Source of the DNA: Amoebophrya sp. A120
Lineage: Eukaryota; Sar; Dinophyceae; Syndiniales; Amoebophryaceae
Assembly (NCBI GenBank): GCA_905178155.1
Contig: CAJINV010000001.1
Coordinates: 13,328,635 to 13,392,634 of the forward strand
Length of the DNA: 64,000 nucleotides
Direction of reading: 5' to 3'
Made by a program: the position numbers and the translations under genes. How positions within the stretch are numbered: the first letter of the stretch is position 1; each line of letters starts with the position of its first letter. Shown here in pieces: positions 52,157-63,655 of the stretch. The notes under the pieces were generated by a model. It saw only the letters and a list, made by a program, of their open reading frames with translations, did not search any database and had not been told where the DNA came from.

Positions 52157-53933
52157 TCACAGTTCCAAGCTGGCCACTTGTTCTCTAACATTTTGAACTA
52201 CGGCAAGGGCGGTTATTTCGTTCCTCAAAAGTTTGCCGAGCCAGTCGTACTTTTTGAAATTCTCCTCTCCTACAGAAGAAAACTCGATTTCCGCCTCAAT
52301 GCCTGCGTGTTGCTGTGGCCTACTTCTACCACCCAGCGGCGTAGGCTTGCCGACGTTGTCCCTCTGATAGGCGTACGCGCACAATCCCACGGTGGCCTGC
52401 TCCTGGTGATGACTATTTGCCCCCTCCTCATGCTGCAAACGAAAGCGGAGCGAGACTTCTTTGCGCTCCGGGCCCCGGATAGACACGCACACCTGCACGT
52501 TGTCGCGAATCAGGACGACGTCGCGGCGCTCCTTTTTGGTCGGCTCGGCGGAGTCCCGTGGCGCGATCACCGCCTCCTCCACGCTCTGCAGCACCGAGCA
52601 GTCGATATCCGGGTCGTATCCCTGTTCTGGTAGGATGGCGAACCGACTACGAATCGCTTCCAGCGGGGCCGGCAGGATGGTCTGGTGCGGTGGCAGTTCG
52701 TGGTCACCGGGGAGGTGCTGCTGCTGCTCGAGAATAGTACCCGCATCCAGCATCTCCACGTCACCTGTGTTGTGCTCCATACCCTGCAGCACGACGGCGC
52801 TGCTCTTTCGGCTGCCCGGTTCATTCGAGGGCTGCAGTCCGGGACTAGCGGCGGGACCGCCCTGGTCCGCTGTCTTACGCTGCTCCAGGATCTTCCTAAT
52901 GGAGGCCTGGGCCTTCTCTACCTCCAGCGTTTTCGCTTCGCCCTGCTCCTTCCATTTGGAAAGCTCCTCCGCCGCTTTGTTGCGGACATCCTGTGGTGGT
53001 ACGTCATTACGAATTCGTCATTGGTACGTGGTACGTGATAGTGTATCGAATTCGTCATTGCGTCGTTTGTCGTCTAAGAACATATTTTGTTACCAGGTCA
53101 AGATTCTGTAGCGCACTCTTCACAGAGATAGAAACTTTTGTCGAGATAAATGCACTATAAAAAAATGTACCTTCTTTCCTTTCAACTGCGCCTCGAGTAT
53201 CGTTCGCTGGTCGTGCTCATAGGCCATGTGGTGGAGCCGGTACAGGGTGGAGTTCGGATCCAGTCCTCGGTCCAGCAACTCCTGCCGCTGCGGCCACTCG
53301 TCTTCCGGAATCAAATCCACCGGCGTTTCCGGGTCGGGCACCCCGGCGTGAAGGATTTGCTGCATAAACAGACCCTCCTCATACAAGTCGTTCTCGTGCT
53401 GTTTTTATGTTCGATTTTGACGACTTTGCAGAAGAAGTTGCGAGAGTGCATACAGTGTTGATAGATGTTGACCAAATTCTACATAGACTACAAAATTCGC
53501 TCCCTTTCGCTGCATCAAGTGATCAGTTCCTCAAAAAGAAAAACTCAAATTTATTCACAAATCCGAAATAAAACTGTACCCTTCTCCTCAATTCGTGCAC
53601 CGGGTCCTTTGTGGTTAGTTCTGTTTTGATGTCGTCGATTTGTTTTCGCATGAAGGAGTTTGCTTGCCGGAGCCGACTCAGCTGGAACTGGAGTTCCTCG
53701 TACTTGTCGGCAAAAGCCTCTGCCTCATCTTCCAACACGTGCTTCCCGCACAAATCTCGCAGCTCTTTCACCGCGTCCCGGGCGTGCGCCTGGGCAGAGG
53801 CGAACCGGGCGCAGAGCGTTTCCGCGTCCTCGAGCTCCTCGACTTGGAGTCGTTGCTTTAAATCCTGCTCATATTGGTCGAGCGTCATGGGCATGCCGGC
53901 GGCATTGAACTGCCCACCACCGTTGCCCCACAT
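52157..53933 (-). CDS. Coiled-coil protein of unknown function
   Basis: 471 residues from three exons (53580-53933, 53171-53398, 52157-52990) with GTACAG and GTACAT donors, all in phase 0. Exon 1 is coiled coil (LDQYEQDLKQRLQVEELEDA, KYEELQFQLSRLRQANSFMR). Exon 2 has DEWPQRQELLDRGLDPN and ends in a helix. Exon 3 starts with another helix (NKAAEELSKWKEQGEAKTLE) and ends in a compact, beta-rich region (RRDVVLIRDNVQVCVSIRGP, KEVSLRFRLQHEEG, VGLCAYAYQRDNVG). No family recognised. Confidence 0.78.
53010..53060. repeat. 14 bp direct repeat within an intron
   Basis: CGAATTCGTCATTG occurs at 53010-53023 and 53047-53060, inside the intron 52991-53170, with several GTACGT copies between. Confidence 0.8.
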
Positions 53934-54937
53934 GGCTTGTTGTATATTGGTGCGTGTGGTGCTGGTGTCGTGCGTGTCTTACAAAATACGGCGGAGCACA
54001 ATGTGAAATGGAATCTGTGTCATTCTTACTTTTCTGCGAGCGTGGTACTGCTACGTACTAGTTGTACATCGCTGACGAGAGGGCTGCTCCTTATTTGTAG
54101 GTTGTCCATCGTATAAAAAAAATAGAATGTTGTTGTTTTTGTCGCTGTAAAGGTAAACGAAGAGAGAAGTAAAGGAGAAGTCTTCCAGTAGTTATTCGGC
54201 GTCTTTACACGGGGGTGGAATTTTGTGGAAACCATGTTGATCTTGTCAACCCATGTTGATCTTGCGCACAGGTGGAAATGTTATCATGATCTTCTCTGTT
54301 CAGAAGCATCTGAGTGCCAAGAGCAGGAGAAGGAGATGGATCCTCGCATATGCATCATGAATATGCAAAATCCATAGAGTCGGAGCTACGAGCAAAATCA
54401 GGATCTTCCGCGTTTTCGCGTTCGTTGGTAGATTCCTCACAACATTCAGTGAACAAACATGAGCGTCAGCAACACCAGAAATAGTGCGATGGCCTCGGAA
54501 GACAAATACTTCGTGTTGAATCTACTTGCTTCTTAACCGTCATTTCTCCGAGTCGGTGAGCTCTCGTGGCAAAAAAAAACCGGCGCAGATGAGATAGAGA
54601 TACCATGTACTTACACCACTGGAAAAAATGCTGTCTTACAAATAGAAACATAATCGTCCGGAAGAAAACGAACTAGATGCTGTATATGGGTCGAAATGCA
54701 ACTCAAGATTGATTGATACTAGTTCGAAGGGCGGGAAACAGGATCGTATGAAAATGCCATAGTACATGAATGAAAAACTTCTTCTTATCCCTATGTGTGG
54801 TTGGTACAGATACAGATACGAACGAGGTGTGCATGATTTGGCAAGAGTCACGGCGAAGGACGAGCAGGGGAGGCATCAGCTCGTTCAATCTACCGATCCG
54901 GGTGTCGTGCAAAGCAACTCCCGTCAGTGCCAGAGTT
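53934..54937. other. Intergenic with a short direct repeat
   Basis: About 1 kb with no gene. CCATGTTGATCTTG occurs at 54232-54245 and 54251-54264. Confidence 0.5.
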
Positions 54938-55714
54938 TCATGCTTTTGTGTGTCTCCGGCCGGAAGACCGGGCAGAGGTCGAGTCGCTCCGGGCGCTGAT
55001 CATTGCAGGTTCTTTGTGCGTCAGTGTTGTAATCGTTTCTCCGTTTTCCATGAGCTCTCGCCCCACGTGTGGTCGCATGTCAGTTGGCATGGTGCCCCGA
55101 CCTGACAGCGCGCGCATCCCGCCCAACTCTGTAAAGCGCACCTGCCGCCACTCCTGCCTGTAGATTTTTTGCGATTACTACATCCTTGCAAATGTCGCTA
55201 CGTGCCGAATTTTCATTTAAGATGAGACAGCAAAAGACGCACATAGATATATCATCGTCGTGGGATTATCCATCATAGGCTGAAGAAAACTGAATATAGA
55301 ATACTCGTTCGAGTAGCATCCTCGCTCCTTCTGCACATTTTGCAACTTAGACGCGCGCTCGTAGCGTCGGTTGTGGTGGTTGATTCGGTCCCCCCGCCCT
55401 GCGATGGTGGGCCAGGAGGGCAGGCCGGCCACGCGGATGCAGTTTTGCAACCGCGGCCCGTTGTAGGCGCGCCACCGGGCCTCGTCGTTGTAGCCGAGGT
55501 GGTCCCGGTACTCCGTGCTGACGTGAAAAGCGCGGTACCGCGGAGCGTAGTCCAGTACGCGCATGTCACACCCGTCGATCCCGCTGGTCACCGTGCGGAA
55601 ATCGTGTCTGCACGGGTGCGCCGGGTGATCCCGCATCTCCTGCTTCGTAACCTCCCGACGCAGGTTCAAGTACTGCACAGGGCTGTGCCCCGACATGTAC
55701 GGAAGTTCGGCCAT
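54938..55714 (-). CDS. Conserved-looking 209-residue protein, unknown
   Basis: Two exons, 55305-55714 and 54938-55157 (donor GTATTC, acceptor CTACAG, phase 2), total 630 bases. Starts MAELPYMSGHSPVQYLNLRR. Rich in Arg, His, Tyr and Asp with many short turns (CRHDFRTVTSGIDGCDMRVL, YRDHLGYNDEARWRAYNGPR), no membrane segment and no coiled coil. The composition resembles small microtubule-associated axonemal proteins, an impression only. Confidence 0.72.
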
Positions 55715-57507
55715 GTTAACAGGGAAAGATGGGAAGTAGATGAAGAAAGAACAAAAACGCGAATCGACTCGAAACTCTGTTAGTGTCTGCTAGAAAGATA
55801 GTATTGAAAAAAAGTAGGGATAAACTTAATATTTTTGGGTGTTTTTTTTGGGGTTCGTTAGTTTTGGAGGCGACGAAACGATTCGCCGTTTTCTCCTTGG
55901 CGTGAAGCCACTGTTGTTGGAAATGGAATAGTCATTTGATGTGCAAAGAAATTGTATGCAGTCTTAAAAGCAGCAGAAATGATGTCGACAAGACGAGATA
56001 AACAACGACGACGAATCACTGGAAATTCACCATGACCGTACTCAATTGAAGCACCGAGACTTCGCCTCACAAAACCGACACAACCAAGCGAGAGGTCGGC
56101 TATTGACAGACCTAAATGCAAACCGATATGGAAATTTAAATCAAACCGAATTCTCAATACACGCCAAGGCCAGGCCTCTACCGACTACGATGCGAGAATC
56201 ACAAGTACCGAAAATGCAAGAACTAATCTATCTGGAACGAAAAGAACCGAGGTTAGAGTACTCACATACCGATGGATTTTGACAAATTCGGGAACTGTAC
56301 GCGACAAAGCAAGTGGCACGGTCATTAGCGGCAGCCATCATCAGAGTATCTTTCCGGAACGCAAAAATGCTAGCCCCCTGCTGCATATTCACAATGAATA
56401 TGCTGCTGCTGCTACTGCATGGAGCACGACAAGGTATTCTGTTTACCAAGCTCAGGAAATTTTTACTGAAACGGCTGCAGGTCATGTCATAGCTGGAAAT
56501 CTCCGCGCGTGGGTCTGAACGAAACAAACAAAGCCCATATGGTAGATACTCATAAACCGCATATATTCCATTTTCTGGCGCATGTATTTCGCTTGCGTAT
56601 ATCATCACGTAGTTGTTGTATTGCTGTGAACTAGTAACATTTTTGGTTTATTCCGTAATCAAATTACTTTTTTTGGTGGTGTCACGAGTGCAAGTGCAGG
56701 ACGAAAAGAAGCAAGTACACGAAAATGTAGGGTGTCACGAAAAAAAGGTGGATCACATACTTCGGAAAGTAAGTTGTACATCAAGTAGAAGCGATGGATA
56801 ACAATCGTCTAGCTACATATTTCAAACTCTCCTCTGCCACATTTATTACCACTAAATTAAAGTACACGTTACTCTGTCTTTAGCATTTGCTATGCGCAAA
56901 ACGATGCAAGACCATCGGAGCGCGCGGACGCGACTCTGATAATGTGAGCCGAGTCCTGCGCTTAGACACGCCTTGGGTGGAAAATCTGTAGTGACAGCTA
57001 GACACACTATTGGTTTCATCTGCACAAGCTGTTTGATGGCACATTGTTTTTTCTCTCCCCTCAGTCACACATCCGTACCGCTCATTAGACACTGTGGGCG
57101 TCGTTTGCAGTACTTGTTCAGGTATAGTTTGTTCTATCTCCGAGATACAACTCAGATCATGTGAGCATCATAAATTGTGATGGTGGAAAATAGTTCCAGC
57201 GAGAAGCACTGCAACTGACGACATGATAGTAATTACTAGTACTGCCCTATCTTACACTAGTTCGGCACACCAAAAGAGGTGTGCTTTCATGCGTTTTGTC
57301 AAGTCAAAAATGTCCGTACCTGTGCTAGCTCAAGATATGTGCTCGGGAAGAAACACAATAAGTAGCTGCATAGATAGGCATAGAGTGGCGCTTCTTAAAA
57401 TTTACAAAGTGAGAGTGTAGGATATTCAAGCCGCTGTTCGTTTTTGTGGCGAACTTGTCGTCATTGTTGGCAATGACATGATGATGACGATCCATGGCAG
57501 TACTGTG
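55715..57507. other. Intergenic, longest gap of the window
   Basis: About 1.8 kb. All open frames are short and on both strands; no domain, RNA gene or repeat recognised. Confidence 0.45.
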
Positions 57508-59570
57508 TCAGAATTGCTTTTCGGTAACTCCGGCGCCCATGATTGAAGTTGAGCTCTTGCCCGCGGTGACGGCGCCCAGCTGCGCATCGATCAGCTCTGA
57601 ACCGGACCACTTCTGGTGGGTCAGCGTGCTAACCCCCTCCTTGCGCTCGGAGCGCTGGATCTGCGTCACGTATGCCAGCATCTCGTCCTCCTTGTAGGCG
57701 CGGGCGAATCGGGTAATTCCCAGCGCGTCTGAGTGAAACCCGGCCAGGGTGATGAACTGCCAGCAGAAACCCATCTTGGCCAGGGCGGAAATGTACGTAC
57801 GCATCTCCTCGTCTGACAACCCAGAGGCGTCCCAGTTGAAGCTCGGACTTTGGTTGTACGCCTGTAGAAATGAAGTTAAACATGAGGAAAATCCTCATTG
57901 AATTTCCATTTGTTGTGATTCTGCTCTCGGTATGCGCAGCAATCCCGAACAAGAATATCAACGACTTGCAATGAAAATTGTTCCTATCTATACCAGCATG
58001 AGATGCGGGAGGGTGGCAGACACGTCGGCCGCGAAATCCTTTGCCTGCTGCACGCCAGGCTTTGCGGTTTCCATCCACACGATGTCTGCAACTTTTCCGA
58101 AGGCCTTCGCGCGCTCGGAGCACATCTTGGTACCGCCCTGGATCTGGTAGTAACCTGGAAAAATTTTGTCCGCAGAAATCATTATAGAGCAATGGAAAAT
58201 CTTCGTTCTCATCCCCTCAATGCGACTAGAAACATAAAATCCCGTCCGTATCATGAGTTCTTGCAAGCCTCCCCGTCACAGTACCTTCCACCACCCTCGG
58301 CGCCTCCCAATCGAAGAACGGATCCCCCGCCCCGAGTTTCTTTGCCAGCGCTTTCAAGTCCGGGAGCGAGAGCTGGTAGCACTTGCTGTCCCACTCCTTC
58401 ACCTTGTTTGCATCCCCAGCGAGTTTTTCGCGGATCAGCGTCGGGTAGGTCTTCGCCTGCGCGCGCTTCATCCAGTCCTTGTCCGTACCCTTGGCCGTGG
58501 CCTCCCGCAAGGACTCCACATTCGACACCGTCGCGCCGAGGATGAAGGGGTGGTCGCGCCCGTCCACGTTGGAGTCCAGTAATGTCGCGGCGTCCGCGTC
58601 CGTGCGGGCGACGATTAGCAGTGGGCACCGCATCACGTCGGCCTGCAGCCGGGCCGCGATTACCCGCTGGCAGTGCTCCGACACGGGGACAAGTACTTTG
58701 CCGCCCATGTGCCCGCACTTTTTCGTGCCCGGCTTCTGGTCCTCGAGGTGGATCCCTGCCGCGCCATTCTCGATGAACATCTTGGTTAGCTTCATGACCG
58801 CCGTCAGGCCCCCGTGCCCGGTGTCCGCGTCCGCGATGATGGGCAGCATGTAGTCCACCGCCGGGTTCTTCGCGCGCCACTCCGGCGTCTGGCGCATGCG
58901 GAACTCGAACTGCTTCCGGTCGTGAAACACCTGTGCCTTGTACAGCTGATCCACTTTGTTCGGCACCGTGTCCATGGGGTAGTCCGCGAGATCCGGGCCT
59001 GGTTCGTTGCTCGTGCTCGCGGTGGAGGAACTCTGCCAGCCGCTTACGTAGACCGAACTGAGCCCGGCCTCCGCCATCTGCACCACCTGCACCGGGTCCA
59101 GCGCCCCAAACGTGTGCGACATCTTGCCCTTCTCCCGGTGGTCGCGCAGCAGCGTGTACAGCTTCGCGGCACTGGTGGCAGAAGGGTAGTTGGGGAGTTC
59201 CTGTCGGGTACCCTGAAACCGGGTCACTTCCGCGGGACCAAACCTGGTTATTAGAAGAGCTGGGATTTCGTATCTTTACTTTTAATGGCGACAACTGGGG
59301 TGATGCGCTTGTAGTTGCGAACAAAACTACAGAAAAGTTCATGACTAGTATGCATCAATTCCGCGGTCCAATTTCCATCACTAACTGTAACTACCCACCA
59401 AGTAATGCAAATGTAAGAAAGTAGTACGGTCTTTCCACGTATTGGAAGCGTTTGGATGACATGAAGGCCTCATTCTTCGCTTTTCGCTGTTCGAAAAAGG
59501 CCATCTCCGAGTCGCCCGACTTCCCCGCATTGACATGCGAGGCGATTGTGGCCGCACGGTTTTCTGCCAT
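57508..59570 (-). CDS. ICL: Isocitrate lyase
   Basis: Cleaves isocitrate to glyoxylate and succinate in the glyoxylate cycle. 538 residues from four exons (59428-59570, 58285-59243, 57994-58154, 57508-57861), the usual eukaryotic length. Motifs: [38 protein letters not shown] (metal site), [20 protein letters not shown] with the catalytic Cys in [62 protein letters not shown] and [10 protein letters not shown]. All donors begin GTA. The C-terminus EKQF is not a peroxisomal PTS1, and no obvious mitochondrial presequence is seen, so location is open. Confidence 0.96.
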
Positions 59571-60765
59571 CCTCGGTTTTTACAAATTAGACTGTGTCTT
59601 ATCTTGCTGCTCGTCGGTCATAGGAATTTTATGTTCCAAATTTACCTGCTGCTTCATGAGGTTGTTGTTGGCGTTTTTTGACAAGTGCAATTGCAATAGC
59701 AGTTACAAGAGAAAAATAGATAACGTGTAGTCAATAAAGACGGTCGGAGGACTCCTCCGAGAAAAAAGGCAGCAGACGCCTTAGATGCAGAAGAAGAAGC
59801 AACTACGCGCTCTTTGAAAAGTAGAGTGCGAACGGTATAGCTACAAGTTGCCGTTTGTCTTCGTTCCCTCAAAGTATAGTGACTCACTCGAAGTTTCAGT
59901 CCGCTAGCGAACGTATAGACTGCTCACTAGAAGACACTGAAGGGAGGATGTTGTCTGAAGTTCAAAAAAGTAAGATAGCAGTAGTGGTAAGAGTTGTATG
60001 TCGCAACTACGAGCGAGCAGCAGCACGGTAAGTGATTCTGAAACAGAACCACTGTGTTAATATTTTCCTGGAATAACAATGAGGGGGGAACTCTACGGCC
60101 CCACGCTGCTCTCTCCAAAACTTAAACTGCAAATGCTAATGCTTGAATGAGAAGGAGAACTCCGGTCATTAAACTTGTAGTTTACGATGTCAAAATTGCC
60201 TGCAATTGCACGAAGGAGCGCAGCACCAAAACACAAAAGGATTTTTTCAACTAAAAGCCGACAAGAAGCACTTGCTTTAGCGAAACGACAATGTTTGACA
60301 TTTCGCGGCGAACCAAAAACCGATGCGGTACGAATTACCGAGAATATGTTCGCGCTTTCGAGAGCGTCAATACCGAAGTGGGACAGCACGCAGGTTCAAA
60401 CAACCAAGATGAAGATATAAGAACAACCACACTCGTTGACAACGCCGCTAGGTCCTTCCTCGTGCGTCCGTGGCGAAGTGCAAATTGTTTTTCGCTTTCC
60501 TAACTTCTATCTCGCGTGGAGTTGCCAAAAAAAAACCATTCACATCGGAGATCGAAACAAGGGGAATTCAAAACACAATGAAGCGCAAGCGAAGCTTGAA
60601 TTTTCAAAACATAAACAAGAGCTTTCTCTTATGAATTGTTCTTCGCTAAGAATGGAGAGACACGATCTGGCAGCGGAATAGGGAAGGTCAAATAGAGAAC
60701 AAAATCAAACAGTGGGTGCTTTAGGAATGTAATCACGAACGCGAGGAAGTGCCATAAATTTCTTA
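59571..60765. other. Intergenic
   Basis: About 1.2 kb; nothing recognised. Confidence 0.45.
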
Positions 60766-61399
60766 TCATGACCTCTTATCCGTGTCCATGCCTTGCTTCA
60801 TACGGTTGATTTGGTCGGCCAAAAAATCTTCGATTTTCCGCATCCGCATCTCGTGGTCGGTGGCTACCATGCTGGTTTCGCGGGCTAACCCGTCGACCAC
60901 ATCCTCCACGCGATTGAGCCTTTGGTGGTGGACCTCGATTGCAATCATCTCGCGCTGTTCATCGGCCTGCTGAGACAGTGCAGCCTGCAGCAAAGCCTGC
61001 CCCATGCCGGCAGGTGCTGTTGTATCGTTGGGTAAAAATAAAATTCTTGCAGCACCGAGCTGATTTCACAAACGGATTTGTTGCTGCAACGGGAATCAAA
61101 ACGAGAAACCATAACCGAAAGGCGAAAGCTAAAGACAGGATCAGGACCTCCTGGAAGCAAAAATATAATTGGAAACACAAGCAAAAAAGTATTATACTTG
61201 GTGGCGCCATTGCGAGGTTTGCGGGCAAGGGTGAGGCGTAGGCGGCTGGCGAGTTCACGAAGGGCTGCGGCGAAAGAGGATAGTTCGCTTGCGGAACCGT
61301 CAATGCGTTGCCGAATGCCGTGTTCCCGAAACCTGGCATGTTGGTCCGCATGGGGGAACCTCCGACAAGCGGGTCGTAGCTGCCAAAAGGCGAGGACAT
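60766..61399 (-). CDS. Small coiled-coil protein, 150 residues
   Basis: Two exons, 61198-61399 and 60766-61016 (donor GTATAATAC, acceptor ACAACAG, phase 1). The N-terminal third is Pro/Ala/Asn-rich (MSSPFGSYDPLVGGSPMRT, then PQANYPLSPQPFVNSP). The rest is one long helix: ALL QAALSQQADEQRE, VEDVVDGLARETSMVATDHE and MRKIEDFLADQINRMKQG. No family recognised; no membrane segment. Confidence 0.7.
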
Positions 61400-62149
61400 T
61401 TTGCTCGTAGGAAGATGGTATGAAAAACCAAAGTTTCGTATTTGTACAGATACAGGGACAGAAGCAGGTGGGGAATAGAGATGCACCACCACACGCGAGG
61501 ATAGTAAAGTGAGAAAAATCAAAGTGACAAAATACAATCTCCAGAGGGCAGTAGAGATGCTGTGTTTTATTTTGCCAGTGCACTGGTGACGTCGTTCTAT
61601 GTAAGTCTTGCTTTGTACGACCAGCCTAGCGACAAGAAAAAGTACGAAGCACGTGAGTAAGTACGCAGAGAGGCACGACCGAAGCACTTTGCACTGCGTC
61701 ATGGTGCACGATAAATCGATGCAGAACGACATACCACCGAAGAGTTGTAGAGATGCCGCACGGAGTCAAAGACGCGCAAAACACTTTCATAATTAGACAG
61801 AAGGTGAGATAACTGACCGATGAGAATGTTTTTTTCTGTTTTTCCAATGTACAGACGCAATGGCAGGAGGTGTAGTGAATGCATCTGCATCCGTGTGGAA
61901 CGATACCGAGCTCTACCATTGTTGTGACCGAATCAGGATCGATACAAAACGCACTTGAGTACAACACAATGGAGCTATTTCATGGCATACGGAACAAAAC
62001 TTTCTGTCTGCAAAAAAGGAGGTGTGCGCCTACCGCTGCCTTGATGGTGGTGCGACAAATTAGTAGAAGTCATGGCTCCTAAGTAGAGCCGGCAAATTTA
62101 AAAAAATAGCGTCGCGTTTATGTCGTCTACATAACTTCATGTGTGGGAA
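61400..62149. other. Intergenic
   Basis: About 750 bp; nothing recognised. Confidence 0.45.
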
Positions 62150-63529
62150 CTAACTGTGCACTGTTCTTGCGAAAATTGCCTCGAACTTTTGCTGCACTAG
62201 AGAACTGAGTTTCTCAGTATCAACTTCTACATCAGCACTTTCCCCAACGTCGAAAACCGGCGGTAGCAGCCCCCGCTCTTTCAACACTTCATGGTTCCAG
62301 AAGCGGTTCCTGTACCTCTCCCCACTATCGCACAACACCGTGCAAATCACCGCATTTTCTGGTAGTTGTGCGGCGGCGTGCAAACAGGCCACGAGGTGCG
62401 CGCCCGAACTGCTCCCGCAGAAATGGTTCTCGACGTATCGCAGGTAGTGGCAGAGCAAGACCGCGTCTTCGTCGGACACCGAGACCGCATCGTCCACGAA
62501 CGGTAATGCCTTCTGAAAGTTCTTGGTGATGCGATTCAGCCCAAAGCCCTCCATGATGGTGTCGTCTATCCTTTGCTGCCGGTGGCCCTCCCTCTCCACC
62601 TCTGGGTTGTAGCACAGATTCGTCTGCACTTTGAATTGCAGTGAGCTGCCCGGGGGGTCGGCGAGTATGACTTTTGTTTGGTTGTTGCTCTGCTCCTTAA
62701 AATATCTGCCACAGCCCGCAATGGTCCCTCCAGTGCCCGCGGACATGACGAAGGCGTCGAAAGGAATGGCGATCCGATTTTCATCTCTCTCTCGTCGCAC
62801 CAAATTTTTCGCCTGCTCCCAGATTTCTGGCCCGGTCTCTGTGTAATGGTCGCGCCAATTCACTTCGTTCTCGAACTGATCGCAAAAGTAGGCCCCCGCT
62901 TTTTTGCACGCCCGCATGCAGACTTGCGAATACTGCTCCGGACTGGAATAGCTGGTCGGCTTGCACAAGTGCACCGTGGCGTTGTACTGTCTCATCAAGT
63001 TCAGCTTCTCTTTCTCGCAGTCATCCGGTACGTACAGGTGACATTCGAGGTTTTTCTCGTGACACAGCTTCGCTAGTGAAACCCCCGTGCTGCCAGAAGT
63101 ACCCTCGTACAAACTTGTCTTCCCTTTGCGCAAGCACTCCGCGACCAGACGATTGGCGACCCGATCTTTCAGGGACTCACCTGGGTTCTCGTACTCGCAC
63201 TTCGCAAAAATGCGTCGACCGGTCAGGGCGGAAAGGTGTGAGAGCTCGACAAGAGACGTCTGAAATTCTTTTACTGGTCGCTCCTTGCGGTCTTCAGGTT
63301 TTTCATCGTTCCGATCGAGTACGTCGCCCTGGGTGACATGATCATCTTCCGACGTCCTGGTTCGGGTTGTAGGAGAAGAATCCCCGCCTTTAATATTTCG
63401 TCGACTCTCCAGCGCGAGTACAAGCTCTGCACGATTGACAAGAAAGTCCAGCAACACTGCAATGGCGACGGTAGTCAACAAGAGAGTCGAGTACGCTCCC
63501 GAATCCAGAATGTCAAGAACCATGTTCAT
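62150..63529 (-). CDS. Membrane-anchored cysteine-synthase-like PLP enzyme
   Basis: Single exon, 459 residues from the ATG at 63529. An N-terminal hydrophobic segment (GAYSTLLLTTVAIAVLLDFL) should anchor it, as in the fungal Mcy1/CYS12-type proteins of the mitochondrial outer membrane. The catalytic part is a fold-type II PLP enzyme of the cysteine synthase/cystathionine beta-synthase family: YENPGESLKDRVANRL (PLP lysine), EGTSGSTGVSLAKL (substrate loop), SAGTGGTIAGCGRYFKE (PLP phosphate loop), CGSSSGAHLVACLHAA and LCDSGERYRNRFWN (PLP ring serine). All key residues appear present, so activity is plausible. No CBS domains follow. Confidence 0.92.
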   Translation of the reverse strand: MNMVLDILDSGAYSTLLLTTVAIAVLLDFLVNRAELVLALESRRNIKGGDSSPTTRTRTSEDDHVTQGDVLDRNDEKPEDRKERPVKEFQTSLVELSHLSALTGRRIFAKCEYENPGESLKDRVANRLVAECLRKGKTSLYEGTSGSTGVSLAKLCHEKNLECHLYVPDDCEKEKLNLMRQYNATVHLCKPTSYSSPEQYSQVCMRACKKAGAYFCDQFENEVNWRDHYTETGPEIWEQAKNLVRRERDENRIAIPFDAFVMSAGTGGTIAGCGRYFKEQSNNQTKVILADPPGSSLQFKVQTNLCYNPEVEREGHRQQRIDDTIMEGFGLNRITKNFQKALPFVDDAVSVSDEDAVLLCHYLRYVENHFCGSSSGAHLVACLHAAAQLPENAVICTVLCDSGERYRNRFWNHEVLKERGLLPPVFDVGESADVEVDTEKLSSLVQQKFEAIFARTVHS

Positions 63530-63655
63530 TCTGAAAGTTTACATAATTACGCCAGCCTTTCTTGTTCTAGTGATTGTTAAGGTTTCAAAAAGGTCAGCCA
63601 CTACGGAACAAGTCTAGGGGGGGCTTGCAAAACAGTGGGCGGGGCAGAACCTGAG
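63530..63655. other. Short intergenic spacer
   Basis: Contains a GGGGGGG run near 63616 region; nothing else. Confidence 0.3.

Noticed and set aside
53010-53060. The 14 bp direct repeat as flanks of another introner
   Set aside because: No inverted repeats adjoin it, only 23 bp lie between the copies, and the surrounding intron is ordinary GTA-AG.
58251-59342. 363-codon minus-strand frame overlapping isocitrate lyase
   Set aside because: Out-of-frame shadow rich in Arg, Gly and Pro; the other frame is clearly isocitrate lyase.
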